In this document: positions 6,571-13,001 of the stretch, piece by piece
Layout: the number at the start of each line of letters is the position of its first letter
Numbering within the stretch: the stretch's first letter is position 1
Assembly (NCBI GenBank): GCA_900752015.1
Contig: CAADTZ010000021.1
Location: 1 to 18,406 of the forward strand
Length of the DNA: 18,406 bases
DNA from: an uncultured Collinsella sp.
GTDB taxonomy: Bacteria; Actinomycetota; Coriobacteriia; Coriobacteriales; Coriobacteriaceae
Reading direction: 5' to 3'
Position numbers and translations under genes: made by a program
The notes under the pieces: model-generated
Told to the model about the DNA's origin: nothing
Database searches by the model: none
The model's input: only the letters and a program-made list of their open reading frames with translations

Positions 6571-8811
6571 GTGGCAAAGAAGAAGACGAAAACCCAGCCA
6601 AAGAAAAAGCAGGTCAACGCCGAGAACGTCATCGGCCTGCACTCCGAGGTCACCGACCAGCCGATCACGCAGACGCTCGAGGTCAACTACATGCCCTACG
6701 CCATGAGCGTCAACGTCTCGCGTGCGTTCCCCGAGATCGACGGCTTTAAGCCCTCGCACCGCAAGCTGCTCTACACCATGTACAAGATGGGTCTGCTCAA
6801 GGGCGAGCGCCAGAAGAGCGCCAACATCGTGGGCCAGACCATGAAGCTCAACCCGCATGGCGACGCCGCAATCTACGAAACGATGGTGCGCCTGGCCACC
6901 GGCAACGAGGCGCTGCTCGCGCCGTTCGTTGAGTCGAAGGGCAACTTTGGCAAGTACTATTCGGGCGACCTGAGCTACGCCGCCTCGCGTTATACCGAGG
7001 CCAAGCTCTCCCCTATCAGCGCCGAGATCTTCAAGGACATCGACAAGGACCCGGTCGACTTCGTTGACAGCTACGACGGCGCTATGAAGGAGCCGCGTCT
7101 GCTACCCACCACGTTCCCTAACATCCTCGTCTCGGCCAACAAGGGCATCGGCGTCGCCATGGCATCCGACATCTGCGGCTTCAACCTCAACGAGGTCTGC
7201 ACTGCCACGATGCACTACCTGCAGGATCCCGACTGCGACCTGCTCGAATATATGCCCATGCCCGACTTCTCAACCGGCGGCGAGATCATCTACCGCCGCG
7301 AGGAGATGGAAAAGATTATCGAGACCGGCCTTGGCAGCTTCCAAATCCGCTCCCGCTGGCGCTGGATTCCCGAAGAGCGCATCATCGAGGTCTACGAGAT
7401 CCCCTACACCACCAAGACCGATGTCATCATCGAGCGCATCGTCAAGCTCTCCAAAGAGGGCAAGGTCAAGGAGATCGCAGACATTCGCGACGAGACCGAC
7501 CTCTCGGGCCTGCGCATCGCCATCGACCTTAAGCGCGGTGTCGACCCCGACAAGCTCATGGCCAAGCTCTATCGCTCGACCACGCTGCAGGATTCGTTCT
7601 CGTGCAACTTCAACGTGCTCGTCGACGGCTATCCCCGTGTTATGGGCGTGCGCCAGATTCTGCACGAGTGGGTCAAATGGCGTATTGAGTCCACGCGTCG
7701 CCGCATTAACTTTGACCTGGGCAAAAAGTCCGAGCGTCTGCACCTGCTGCACGGCCTCGAGGCGATTTTGCTCGACATCGACAAGGCCATCGCCATCATC
7801 CGCGGCACCAAGCTCGAAGCTGAGGTCGTGCCCAACCTTATGAAGGGTTTCGATATCGACGAAACCCAGGCCGAGTTTGTTGCCGAGCTCAAGCTCCGCA
7901 ACATCAACGAGGAGTACATCCTCAATCGCACCAAGGACATCGCTAAGCTTGAGGGCGAGATTGCCGAGCTTGAGGAGATCCTTTCCAGCGAGGAAAACAT
8001 CAAGAAGGTCATCAGCGACGAGCTGGCCGCGGTCAACAAGAAGTACGTGATGCCGCGCCGCACGGGCAGGATCGAGCCCCATGAGGTCGTCGAGGTAAGC
8101 CTGGAGCCCGAGGTCGAGGAGTACCCGGTGACCATCATGCTCTCGCGCGATGGCTACCTTAAGAAGATGACGGACCGCGTACTCAAAAAGGCGACCACGC
8201 TCAAGTACAAGGACGGCGACAAACCCTTTATCGAGTTCCCGTCCTCCAACACCCACGAGCTGCTGGTCTTTACCAACAAGAGCCAGGTATACAAGTGCAA
8301 GGTTGCGGCGTTTGAGGACACCAAGTCGGCCCAGCTGGGCTCGTACCTGCCCACCGACCTCGAGATGGAACCCGACGAGAGCGTCATCTGGGTCATCGAC
8401 CCCGAGGACTACAAGGCCGACGTGCTGTTTGTCTTTGAGAACGGCCGCGTGGTGCGCGTCGCGCTTGCCGGATACGTCACCAAGACCAACCGCAAGCGCC
8501 TTAAGAACGCCATCTACGGTGGTAGCAAGCTGCTGTATGCCCAGGTGCTCAAGGAAGATCGCGACATCGCACTGGTCTCGAGCGACTACCGCCTGATGAA
8601 CTTCAACACGTCGCTGCTCAAGACCAAGACGACCACCAACACGCAGGGCGTCCAGGCCTTTACGGCCAAGAAGGGCCGCTCGGTCACCACCGTCGGCACG
8701 ACCGAGGAGATCCTTGGCGCCGGCGTCTCGGCCGAGAAATTCACCGCGCAGAGCCTACCCTCCGCCGGTGCCCTCATGAAAGAAAACGACATGCCGAGTT
8801 TGTTTGACTAG
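6571..8811 (+). CDS. Divergent type IIA topoisomerase DNA-cleavage subunit (ParC/GyrA-like)
   Basis: 746 residues; it forms the breakage-reunion partner of the preceding ATPase subunit. After a Lys-rich N-terminus come YAMSVNVSRAFPEIDGFKPSHRK (the family reads YAMSV.VGRALPDVRDGLKPVHRR), PHGDAAIYETMVR, KGNFGKYYSGDLSYAASRYTEAKLS with the catalytic tyrosine at Tyr141, then the tower and coiled-coil region (about 380-470). The C-terminal part (about 490-746) looks like beta-pinwheel blades, without the QRRGGKG GyrA-box, so a ParC-like decatenating role is more likely than true gyrase. The quinolone-contact positions equivalent to E. coli GyrA Ser83/Asp87 are Ala99 and Glu103. GTG 6571 was chosen as start because AGAGGAAATC precedes it; translation is 45 bp downstream of its partner. 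A strong terminator follows. Confidence 0.93.
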   Translation: MAKKKTKTQPKKKQVNAENVIGLHSEVTDQPITQTLEVNYMPYAMSVNVSRAFPEIDGFKPSHRKLLYTMYKMGLLKGERQKSANIVGQTMKLNPHGDAAIYETMVRLATGNEALLAPFVESKGNFGKYYSGDLSYAASRYTEAKLSPISAEIFKDIDKDPVDFVDSYDGAMKEPRLLPTTFPNILVSANKGIGVAMASDICGFNLNEVCTATMHYLQDPDCDLLEYMPMPDFSTGGEIIYRREEMEKIIETGLGSFQIRSRWRWIPEERIIEVYEIPYTTKTDVIIERIVKLSKEGKVKEIADIRDETDLSGLRIAIDLKRGVDPDKLMAKLYRSTTLQDSFSCNFNVLVDGYPRVMGVRQILHEWVKWRIESTRRRINFDLGKKSERLHLLHGLEAILLDIDKAIAIIRGTKLEAEVVPNLMKGFDIDETQAEFVAELKLRNINEEYILNRTKDIAKLEGEIAELEEILSSEENIKKVISDELAAVNKKYVMPRRTGRIEPHEVVEVSLEPEVEEYPVTIMLSRDGYLKKMTDRVLKKATTLKYKDGDKPFIEFPSSNTHELLVFTNKSQVYKCKVAAFEDTKSAQLGSYLPTDLEMEPDESVIWVIDPEDYKADVLFVFENGRVVRVALAGYVTKTNRKRLKNAIYGGSKLLYAQVLKEDRDIALVSSDYRLMNFNTSLLKTKTTTNTQGVQAFTAKKGRSVTTVGTTEEILGAGVSAEKFTAQSLPSAGALMKENDMPSLFD

Positions 8812-8848
8812 GTACCACGGCAACGAGATCGTTAGATACTTCGCAAAG

Positions 8849-8897
8849 CGACGAGGCCCGGAGCGCAACGACATTGCGCCCGGGACTCGTCGTTTTT
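8849..8897 (+). terminator. Strong rho-independent terminator of the topoisomerase operon
   Basis: Arms beginning CGACGAG (8849) and ending CTCGTCG (8892), with an inner GAGCGCAA/TTGCGCCC stem, form a roughly 19-bp hairpin with a 5-nt loop. Five Ts (8893-8897) and further pyrimidines follow directly. Confidence 0.92.
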
Positions 8898-8912
8898 CTT
8901 CTCAACTATTTC

Positions 8913-8954
8913 TTAACGCAGATTAATTGATTTCTGCTTATTTTTCTGCGTAAA
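8913..8954. promoter_or_regulatory. AT-rich inverted repeats (TTxACGCAGA), operator-like
   Basis: TTAACGCAGA (8913-8922) and TCTGCGTAAA (8945-8954) are inverted at 9 of 10 positions around a 22-bp AT-rich spacer. The spacer holds a third TCTGC (8933-8937), which pairs with the left arm as well. This is the lowest-GC stretch nearby and lies immediately before the tandem repeats. Confidence 0.45.
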
Positions 8955-8996
8955 AAATGTCAGCGTCACTGCTTCGATGCCCTTTGGTCAGTCGTT

Positions 8997-9049
8997 AGCA
9001 AAACTTGCAAAAGTTAGCAAAACTTGCAAAAAACAGCAAAACTTGCAAA
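8997..9049 (+). repeat. Three exact 15-bp direct repeats at 19-bp period (iteron-like)
   Basis: AGCAAAACTTGCAAA occurs identically at 8997-9011, 9016-9030 and 9035-9049, each start 19 bp after the last. The first two copies are also both preceded by TT. The 4-bp spacers differ (AGTT, AACA), so the conserved unit is sharply delimited. It lies just upstream of the decayed ATPase gene and may be the operator of that gene or a replication/partition-type iteron set. Confidence 0.75.
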
Positions 9050-9053
9050 GGGG

Positions 9054-9526
9054 CCACCATGGATCGCAGCAAATGTCTCCGCCATGCCAGGCATGCTCGA
9101 AGATATTATCGAGCGAACCAAAGAAGCCGCAGATAGCTACCTCTCACAGCCTCACGCGCGCATAAACGGTGTTCAAATTGGCCCAGTGGGCATCGATTGG
9201 ACATATGCTCAAGAGGCTCAGGGCAACTGGCGCACGCGCATGAATGGCATCTTTAAGCAACTCGAAAAACATGACATCGGACTTCTCTCGAAACGACCTA
9301 TCGGGAGCTTTCCGATAAAGACATTGAGTTTTTGCTCGCGATGCTGCCTGATTCTGGCCCCAGCAGGGTCTCGGAGATAGCCAAACGCATGGGCGTCGCC
9401 AGCAACTACGCAAGCCAATACAAACGCCGCCTCCTCGAGGACGGCGTTGTCGGGGAACGTGGACGTGGTCTCGTTGGCTTTGACATCCCCGCGTTCAGGG
9501 AATTCTTGAACGAGAAGGCGTTTTAG
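9054..9526 (+). pseudogene. Decayed ATPase gene with C-terminal winged helix (5'-truncated, internal deletion)
   Basis: Two protein-like fragments sit in different frames. Fragment 1 (about 9054-9288, containing SAMPGMLEDIIERTKEAADSY and ending EKHDIGLL) resembles the part just before Walker B in archaeal/ORC-like AAA ATPases of Coriobacteriia. Fragment 2 (about 9290-9526, containing TYRELSDKDIEFLLAMLP, then a winged-helix stretch SRVSEIAKRMGVASNYASQY with RRLLEDGVVGERGRGLVGF) resembles their C-terminal DNA-binding domain. The P-loop, Walker B and central part are absent, and the frame changes near 9289, so an internal deletion with frame change plus loss of the 5' end is the simplest reading. 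Fragment 2 alone could encode a 64-residue winged-helix peptide (from TTG 9332), but I see no ribosome binding site for it. The family assignment is from memory of homologues and is moderately sure. Confidence 0.65.
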
Positions 9527-9556
9527 CACACCGGAATTGTCCGCTGGAGCATCGTT

Positions 9557-9628
9557 GCATGGCAATCGGCATTCCTCTTGGTAAGGACAGCAAGTTTTTT
9601 CCACCAACACCGATTGCCATGCGTTTTT
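9557..9628 (+). terminator. 13-bp perfect inverted repeat with 40-nt loop and T-run
   Basis: GCATGGCAATCGG (9557-9569) and CCGATTGCCATGC (9610-9622) are exact reverse complements, followed by GTTTTTCTT. This is a terminator for plus-strand transcription through the pseudogene, although a 40-nt loop is far longer than usual and contains its own T6 run. A small structured RNA or miniature element is an alternative. Confidence 0.6.
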
Positions 9629-9635
9629 CTTGCCC

Positions 9636-10166
9636 TTAGGCCAACTTGCGGGCGAGCTCTCGCACCCCTTCCAACTTGGGCGAGGATGCCATGCTGTCGC
9701 GCTCGGTCATACCGCTGATGGTGACAATGCCCTGGTCCTCCCACTTGCAGTACGCGCAGGTTGACTTGTACATGGCGATCGCCGCGTCATAGACGCCCTC
9801 GCTGTGGCTATCGAGCAAAAGGGCCGTCTTGGTGAACGGGAAGCCCGTAGCACCGAAGGCGTACAGGCGGTCAATGGCAGCTTTCTCCTGCGCAGTGATA
9901 TCAAACCAGTAGATGGGCGAAGCGAAGACAACCATGTCGGCGTCTTTCAGCGACTCGATCACGCCGGCCATGTCGTCCTTTTGCACGCAGGTGCCCTCAT
10001 GGGCAAAGCAGTACTGGCATCCCAGGCAGCCGGCGATCTTTTTGCCGGCAACGCGGATGACCTCGACCGTATTGCCGCCCTCGCGCGCGGTCTCGGCAAA
10101 CGCCTCGACCATGGTGTCGGTATTGGCGCCCTTGCGCGGGCTGCCGCTCAATACAACGATTTTCAT
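9636..10166 (-). CDS. Iron-sulfur flavoprotein / NADPH-dependent FMN reductase family protein
   Basis: 176 residues with a flavodoxin-like fold. The FMN phosphate loop is SGSPRKGANT (7-16). A compact cysteine motif CX2CX2CX6C follows (Cys47, 50, 53, 60), the signature spacing of iron-sulfur flavoprotein (Isf), which binds a [4Fe-4S] cluster beside FMN and transfers electrons in the cytoplasm. FASPIYWFDITAQEKAAIDRL matches the second FMN-contact region. A further pair, CAYC, lies near residue 136. ATG 10166 is preceded by GGAGGG at 9-nt spacing. The gene is last in the minus-strand run, 148 bp after the hydrolase, with its own candidate promoter and a hairpin abutting its ribosome binding site. 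The electron donor and acceptor cannot be told from sequence. Confidence 0.87.
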   Translation of the reverse strand: MKIVVLSGSPRKGANTDTMVEAFAETAREGGNTVEVIRVAGKKIAGCLGCQYCFAHEGTCVQKDDMAGVIESLKDADMVVFASPIYWFDITAQEKAAIDRLYAFGATGFPFTKTALLLDSHSEGVYDAAIAMYKSTCAYCKWEDQGIVTISGMTERDSMASSPKLEGVRELARKLA

Positions 10167-10182
10167 AGAAATCTCCCTCCTT

Positions 10183-10211
10183 TATGCCGCAGGCGCGCGG
10201 CATATTTTTTT
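10183..10211 (+). promoter_or_regulatory. Hairpin with T7 run, abutting the Shine-Dalgarno of the Isf gene
   Basis: TATGCCGC (10183-10190) and GCGGCATA (10197-10204) pair around a 6-nt loop. On the plus strand a T7 run (10205-10211) follows, a terminator that would stop antisense transcription. On the minus strand the same hairpin sits in the Isf leader, directly before AAAGGAGGG, so it could affect translation or mRNA stability. Confidence 0.6.
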
Positions 10212-10212
10212 G

Positions 10213-10241
10213 TTTTAACCAAAACAGATGGAGTTATTCAA
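10213..10241 (-). promoter_or_regulatory. Possible internal promoter for the Isf gene
   Basis: Read on the minus strand, TTGAAT (10241-10236) and TTAAAA (10218-10213) are 17 bp apart, with the start codon about 47 bp downstream of the -10. The -10 match is weak. Confidence 0.3.
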
Positions 10242-10314
10242 TCGCCTCGTTTCAACTACTCCCACTCTTTAGAAGAATCGTTGCTGGAGGCTTGGCATTA
10301 AATCAAGGCACGCC

Positions 10315-11286
10315 TTATTTCAAATACTCCTCAAAGAATGCTTTCAGCTTTTCGAACGGAATGATATCCATCTGATCGTAGAGGTCGGTATGGCTGGCAC
10401 CGGGGATAATGAGCAATTCCTTGTTGTCCCCCGTCAGCTTGCTATACGCGGTTTCGCTGAAATAGCGGGAGTGCGCCTTCTCGCCGTGCACCAGCAGCAC
10501 GGCGGAGCGGATCTCGCCGGCGTACTGCAGAATCGGCATATTCATAAACGACAGCGAGGACGTCACATTCCAGCCACCGTTGGAGTTCAGGCTGCGGGAA
10601 TGGTAGCCTCGCGGAGTTTTGTAGTAGGCGTAATAGTCCGCTAAAAACTGCGGCGCATCCTCCGGTAGCGGATCGACCACGCCGCCCGCCAGCGCATAGC
10701 TGCCGTTTTTATAGTCCTCGGTGCGCTGCGCATTCAGCGCTTTCCGCTTTTCAAAGCGCGCCTGCTCGGAATCCTCGGCGTCAAAATAGCCGTTTGCGGT
10801 CACGCGGGTCATATCGTACATGGTCATAGCCGCGGTAGCTTTGATACGGGTGTCGATAGCCGCCGCATTGACTGCCATGCCGCCCCAACCGCAGATACCG
10901 ATGATGCCGATACGCTCCGGGTCGACGTTTTCCTGCACAGAGAGGAAATCAACCGCTGCGCAGAAATCCTCGGTGTTGATGTCCGGCGATGCTACATAGC
11001 GGGGCGCACCGCCGCTCTCGCCGGTATAGGACGGGTCGAAGGCAATTGCGAAAAAGCCCAGCTCCGCCATTTTCTGCGCGTACAGACCGGAGGACTGTTC
11101 CTTCACCGCGCCAAACGGGCCGCTGACGGCGATGGCGGGCAGTTTGCCTTCCGCGTTCTTAGGCACGTAGACGTCAGCCACCAGCGTGATGCCGTATCGG
11201 TTATGGAAGGTCGCCTTGCTGTGCTCAACCTTGTCGCTTTTGGGGAATACTTTGTCCCATTCCTGCGTCAGATTCAACTGTTCCAT
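10315..11286 (-). CDS. Alpha/beta hydrolase (YcjY/dienelactone-hydrolase-like)
   Basis: 323 residues, cytoplasmic, no signal peptide. The fold is evident from DVYVPKNAEGKLPAIAVSGPFG, the Asp/Gly-rich GFFAIAFDPSYTGESGG, the nucleophile-elbow region GIIGICGWGG (127-136) and the C-terminal GASHTDLYD with catalytic His299. The elbow reads ICGWGG: Cys132 stands where dienelactone hydrolases carry a nucleophilic Cys, while the position that would be Ser in a GxSxG reading is Trp134. The chemistry (hydrolase, thioesterase or something else) is therefore unsettled. ATG 11286 has AAGGAGG at 7 nt. It starts 2 nt after the CMD-cupin stop, so the two are surely co-transcribed and probably translationally coupled. 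The substrate is unknown. Confidence 0.85.
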   Translation of the reverse strand: MEQLNLTQEWDKVFPKSDKVEHSKATFHNRYGITLVADVYVPKNAEGKLPAIAVSGPFGAVKEQSSGLYAQKMAELGFFAIAFDPSYTGESGGAPRYVASPDINTEDFCAAVDFLSVQENVDPERIGIIGICGWGGMAVNAAAIDTRIKATAAMTMYDMTRVTANGYFDAEDSEQARFEKRKALNAQRTEDYKNGSYALAGGVVDPLPEDAPQFLADYYAYYKTPRGYHSRSLNSNGGWNVTSSLSFMNMPILQYAGEIRSAVLLVHGEKAHSRYFSETAYSKLTGDNKELLIIPGASHTDLYDQMDIIPFEKLKAFFEEYLK

Positions 11287-11288
11287 AC

Positions 11289-12053
11289 CTAAACCTCCTT
11301 GTCAGTCGCTTTAAGGTATTGCTCGTCGTCCACGGGCTCCAACCACTCGTTGGAGGCCTCCTCGCCCGGAACCTCCACCGCGAGATGGGAGAACCAGCTG
11401 TCGGGCGCCGCACCGTGCCAGTGCTTTACGCCTGCGGGAATATTTACTACATCGCCGGGGCACAGCTCCTGTGCCGGTTTGCCCCATTCCTGGTAAAACC
11501 CTCGGCCAGCCACGCAGACGAGAATCTGCCCGCCGCCGCTTTTGGCGTGATGGGTGTGCCAGTTGTTGCGGCAGCCTGGCTCGAACGTAACGTTGTAAAT
11601 GCCGACCTGCTCGGTGGAAAGGGGCGCGAGGTAGCTTTGCCCGATAAAGTACTTCGCAAATGCGTCGTTGGGGGCACCGATGGGAAAGGCCATCTCGTTT
11701 TGATGCTTGGTTCTTGCGTCGGCGGCATCGCTATCCGCCCAGACCTCCTTCGCCATGCGAAAGGCCGCCCATGCCTTGGGCCAGCCTGCGTAAAACGCCG
11801 CGTGCGTAAGGATTTCCGCTATCTCCGCCCTGGTCACGCCGTTGTTCTTTGCGGACATCAGATGATATTGGAACGAAGAGTCCGTCAGCCCCTGTGCCAT
11901 CAAGGCAACCACCGTCACCACGCTGCGGTCTCGAAGGGAAAGCCTGTCTTCTCGGCTCCACACCTCGCCGAACAGCACATCGTCATTGAGCTGTGCGAAT
12001 TTGGGAGCAAAGTCCCCCAGGGCATCTCTGCCCGCTGTCTGTTTGATTGCCAT
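11289..12053 (-). CDS. Carboxymuconolactone decarboxylase-cupin fusion protein
   Basis: 254 residues with two domains. Residues 1-105 form a carboxymuconolactone decarboxylase/AhpD-like helical domain, recognisable from RDRSVVTVVALMAQG, His64 in FQYHLMSAKNNGVTRAEIAE and ILTHAAFYAGWPKAW; the AhpD CxxC is absent, so this is not a peroxiredoxin reductase. Residues of roughly 145-240 form a cupin: WHTHH (His166, His168), Gln176, and PAGVKHWHG (His211, His213) are the metal-binding positions. Such fusions are common beside aldehyde or quinone stress genes; the reaction is not established. ATG 12053 is preceded by AGGAGG at 9 nt. It is the first intact gene of the minus operon and lies divergent from a MerR regulator whose likely operator overlaps this operon's promoter. 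Confidence 0.87.
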   Translation of the reverse strand: MAIKQTAGRDALGDFAPKFAQLNDDVLFGEVWSREDRLSLRDRSVVTVVALMAQGLTDSSFQYHLMSAKNNGVTRAEIAEILTHAAFYAGWPKAWAAFRMAKEVWADSDAADARTKHQNEMAFPIGAPNDAFAKYFIGQSYLAPLSTEQVGIYNVTFEPGCRNNWHTHHAKSGGGQILVCVAGRGFYQEWGKPAQELCPGDVVNIPAGVKHWHGAAPDSWFSHLAVEVPGEEASNEWLEPVDDEQYLKATDKEV

Positions 12054-12115
12054 GATCGATTTCCTCCTGTCGATGGTTTTGAGTGCAAAACTGCTTCCGC
12101 CCAGCTAGGCCGCGC

Positions 12116-12240
12116 CTAGACTCCTGTGCCCATTCGTCGCGCCTGCTCAAGAGCGGGATGCCCGCCGATTTCGCCCACGCCGTTCAAGCCGCCGGCGAAT
12201 ACCGTTCCGGCAAGTGTGCGCCTTTGGCGAAAATCCCTTG
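12116..12240 (-). pseudogene. Possible 3' remnant of a deleted gene in the operon leader
   Basis: A minus-strand frame of about 41 codons, bounded upstream by a stop and lacking a start with a ribosome binding site, ends in protein-like sequence (TVFAGGLNGVGEIGG, then HPALEQARRMGTGV and a TAG at 12118-12116). It lies in the roughly 200-nt leader between the MerR-type promoter and the CMD-cupin gene. It could be the tail of a gene otherwise deleted, or chance. I do not recognise the family. Confidence 0.25.
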
Positions 12241-12267
12241 CGCTCCCAATTTATATTGACGAAAATG

Positions 12268-12298
12268 AAGGTAATACCTAAACCTGACTTTAGGTCAA
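12268..12298 (-). promoter_or_regulatory. MerR-type promoter/operator of the CMD-cupin operon
   Basis: The 7-bp dyad ACCTAAA (12276-12282)/TTTAGGT (12289-12295) lies between a minus-strand TTGACC (12298-12293) and -10 candidates TATTAC (12276-12271, 16-bp spacer) or TACCTT (12273-12268, 19-bp spacer). A dyad between the -35 and -10 with a long spacer is the hallmark of MerR-activated promoters. On the plus strand TTGACG (12256) with TAAACC 17 bp on could serve the regulator itself. Confidence 0.65.
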
Positions 12299-12329
12299 GG
12301 AGTAAATTCGAGATTTGTCCGGAGGGACC

Positions 12330-12770
12330 ATGTACACAATCGGACAGGTGGCGGATATGTTCGGTCTGCCCGTTTCCACGCTGCGCTATTACGACAAGCA
12401 GGGATTGTTCCCGGAATTGGAGCGGACGTCCGGCATTCGCCGATTCGGCGATACGGAACTCGAGGCGCTTCGGGTCATCGAATGCTTAAAGAAGGCTGGG
12501 ATGGAGATCAAGGACATCCGGCTGTTCATGGAATGGTGTGCGGAGGGCCCATCGACATATCCCAAGCGCAAGGCCATGTTCGAGGAGCGGAAGGCCCACA
12601 TGGAGTCGGAGATCGTGAACATGAACCGCGCGCTGGATATGTTGAAGTTCAAATGCTGGTACTACGAGCAGGCGATCCAAGATGGCAACGAGGATAGAGT
12701 GAAGGCGCTGATTCCCGACGATTTGCCGGAAGAGATCAAAGATACCTACGATAACGCCCACGCCCAATAG
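12330..12770 (+). CDS. MerR-family transcriptional regulator (AdhR/NmlR-like)
   Basis: 146 residues. The N-terminal winged helix (1-70) begins YTIGQVADMFGLPVSTLRYY, then YDKQGLFPEL; a dimerising coiled coil spans about 75-115 and there is no separate ligand domain. KFKCWYYEQAIQDG near 107-119 is typical of the small AdhR/NmlR-like branch. Cys52 (IECLKKAGMEIKDIR) occupies the position of the thiol that AdhR-type regulators use to sense carbonyl electrophiles; Cys70 and Cys109 are also present. ATG 12330 follows GGAGGGACC; the longer frame from TTG 12315 includes the ribosome binding site, so it is rejected. It is divergent from the CMD-cupin/hydrolase operon, which it likely activates by untwisting the promoter at 12268-12298. 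A shared terminator follows. Confidence 0.9.
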   Translation: MYTIGQVADMFGLPVSTLRYYDKQGLFPELERTSGIRRFGDTELEALRVIECLKKAGMEIKDIRLFMEWCAEGPSTYPKRKAMFEERKAHMESEIVNMNRALDMLKFKCWYYEQAIQDGNEDRVKALIPDDLPEEIKDTYDNAHAQ

Positions 12771-12831
12771 TGCCGCCCGATACTCAAGGGGCTTTGGCAA
12801 GGAGTCGTTTTAGGCAGACATGCAAAAAGAA

Positions 12832-12859
12832 AGCCTCCGAACCAGAAGGTTCGGAGGCT
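12832..12859. terminator. Bidirectional terminator between merR-like and lysR-like genes
   Basis: AGCCTCCGAACC (12832-12843) and GGTTCGGAGGCT (12848-12859) form a perfect 12-bp stem with an AGAA loop. On the minus strand TTTCTTTTT follows, the better U-tract, serving the LysR gene; on the plus strand GTTATT follows the MerR gene. Confidence 0.9.
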
Positions 12860-13001
12860 GTTATTCCCGTTATTTCGCTGATGGCTTTGCTCTATGGCGA
12901 CGCCGAAACAGCATCAGGCGGTACTCGACGGTATCAAAACGCGAGTTCAGAAGCCAGTTCCCGTTATTCCCATAGGCATAAGCGCATCTGCTCGCGATTG
13001 C

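Noticed and set aside
5869..6858. Long minus-strand frame over the two topoisomerase genes
   Set aside because: Leu/Val/His/Asp-rich mirror translation of conserved Toprim and ParC sequence, without motifs of its own.
7270..8256. 328-codon minus-strand frame inside the ParC-like gene
   Set aside because: Antisense shadow of the tower and coiled-coil coding region.
8997..9049. CRISPR array
   Set aside because: The repeats are 15 bp with 4-bp spacers, far too short, and no cas gene is nearby.
8977..9165. 62-codon frame beginning just before the tandem repeats (AKLAKVSKTCKK...)
   Set aside because: Its repetitive peptide only reflects the 19-bp DNA repeats and it has no ribosome binding site; the ATPase-like sequence downstream is in another frame.
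9024..9380. Intact 118-residue protein from the TTG at 9024
   Set aside because: It starts inside the tandem repeats, then leaves the homologous frame near 9289 with a random-looking tail; the fragments fit a decayed ATPase better.
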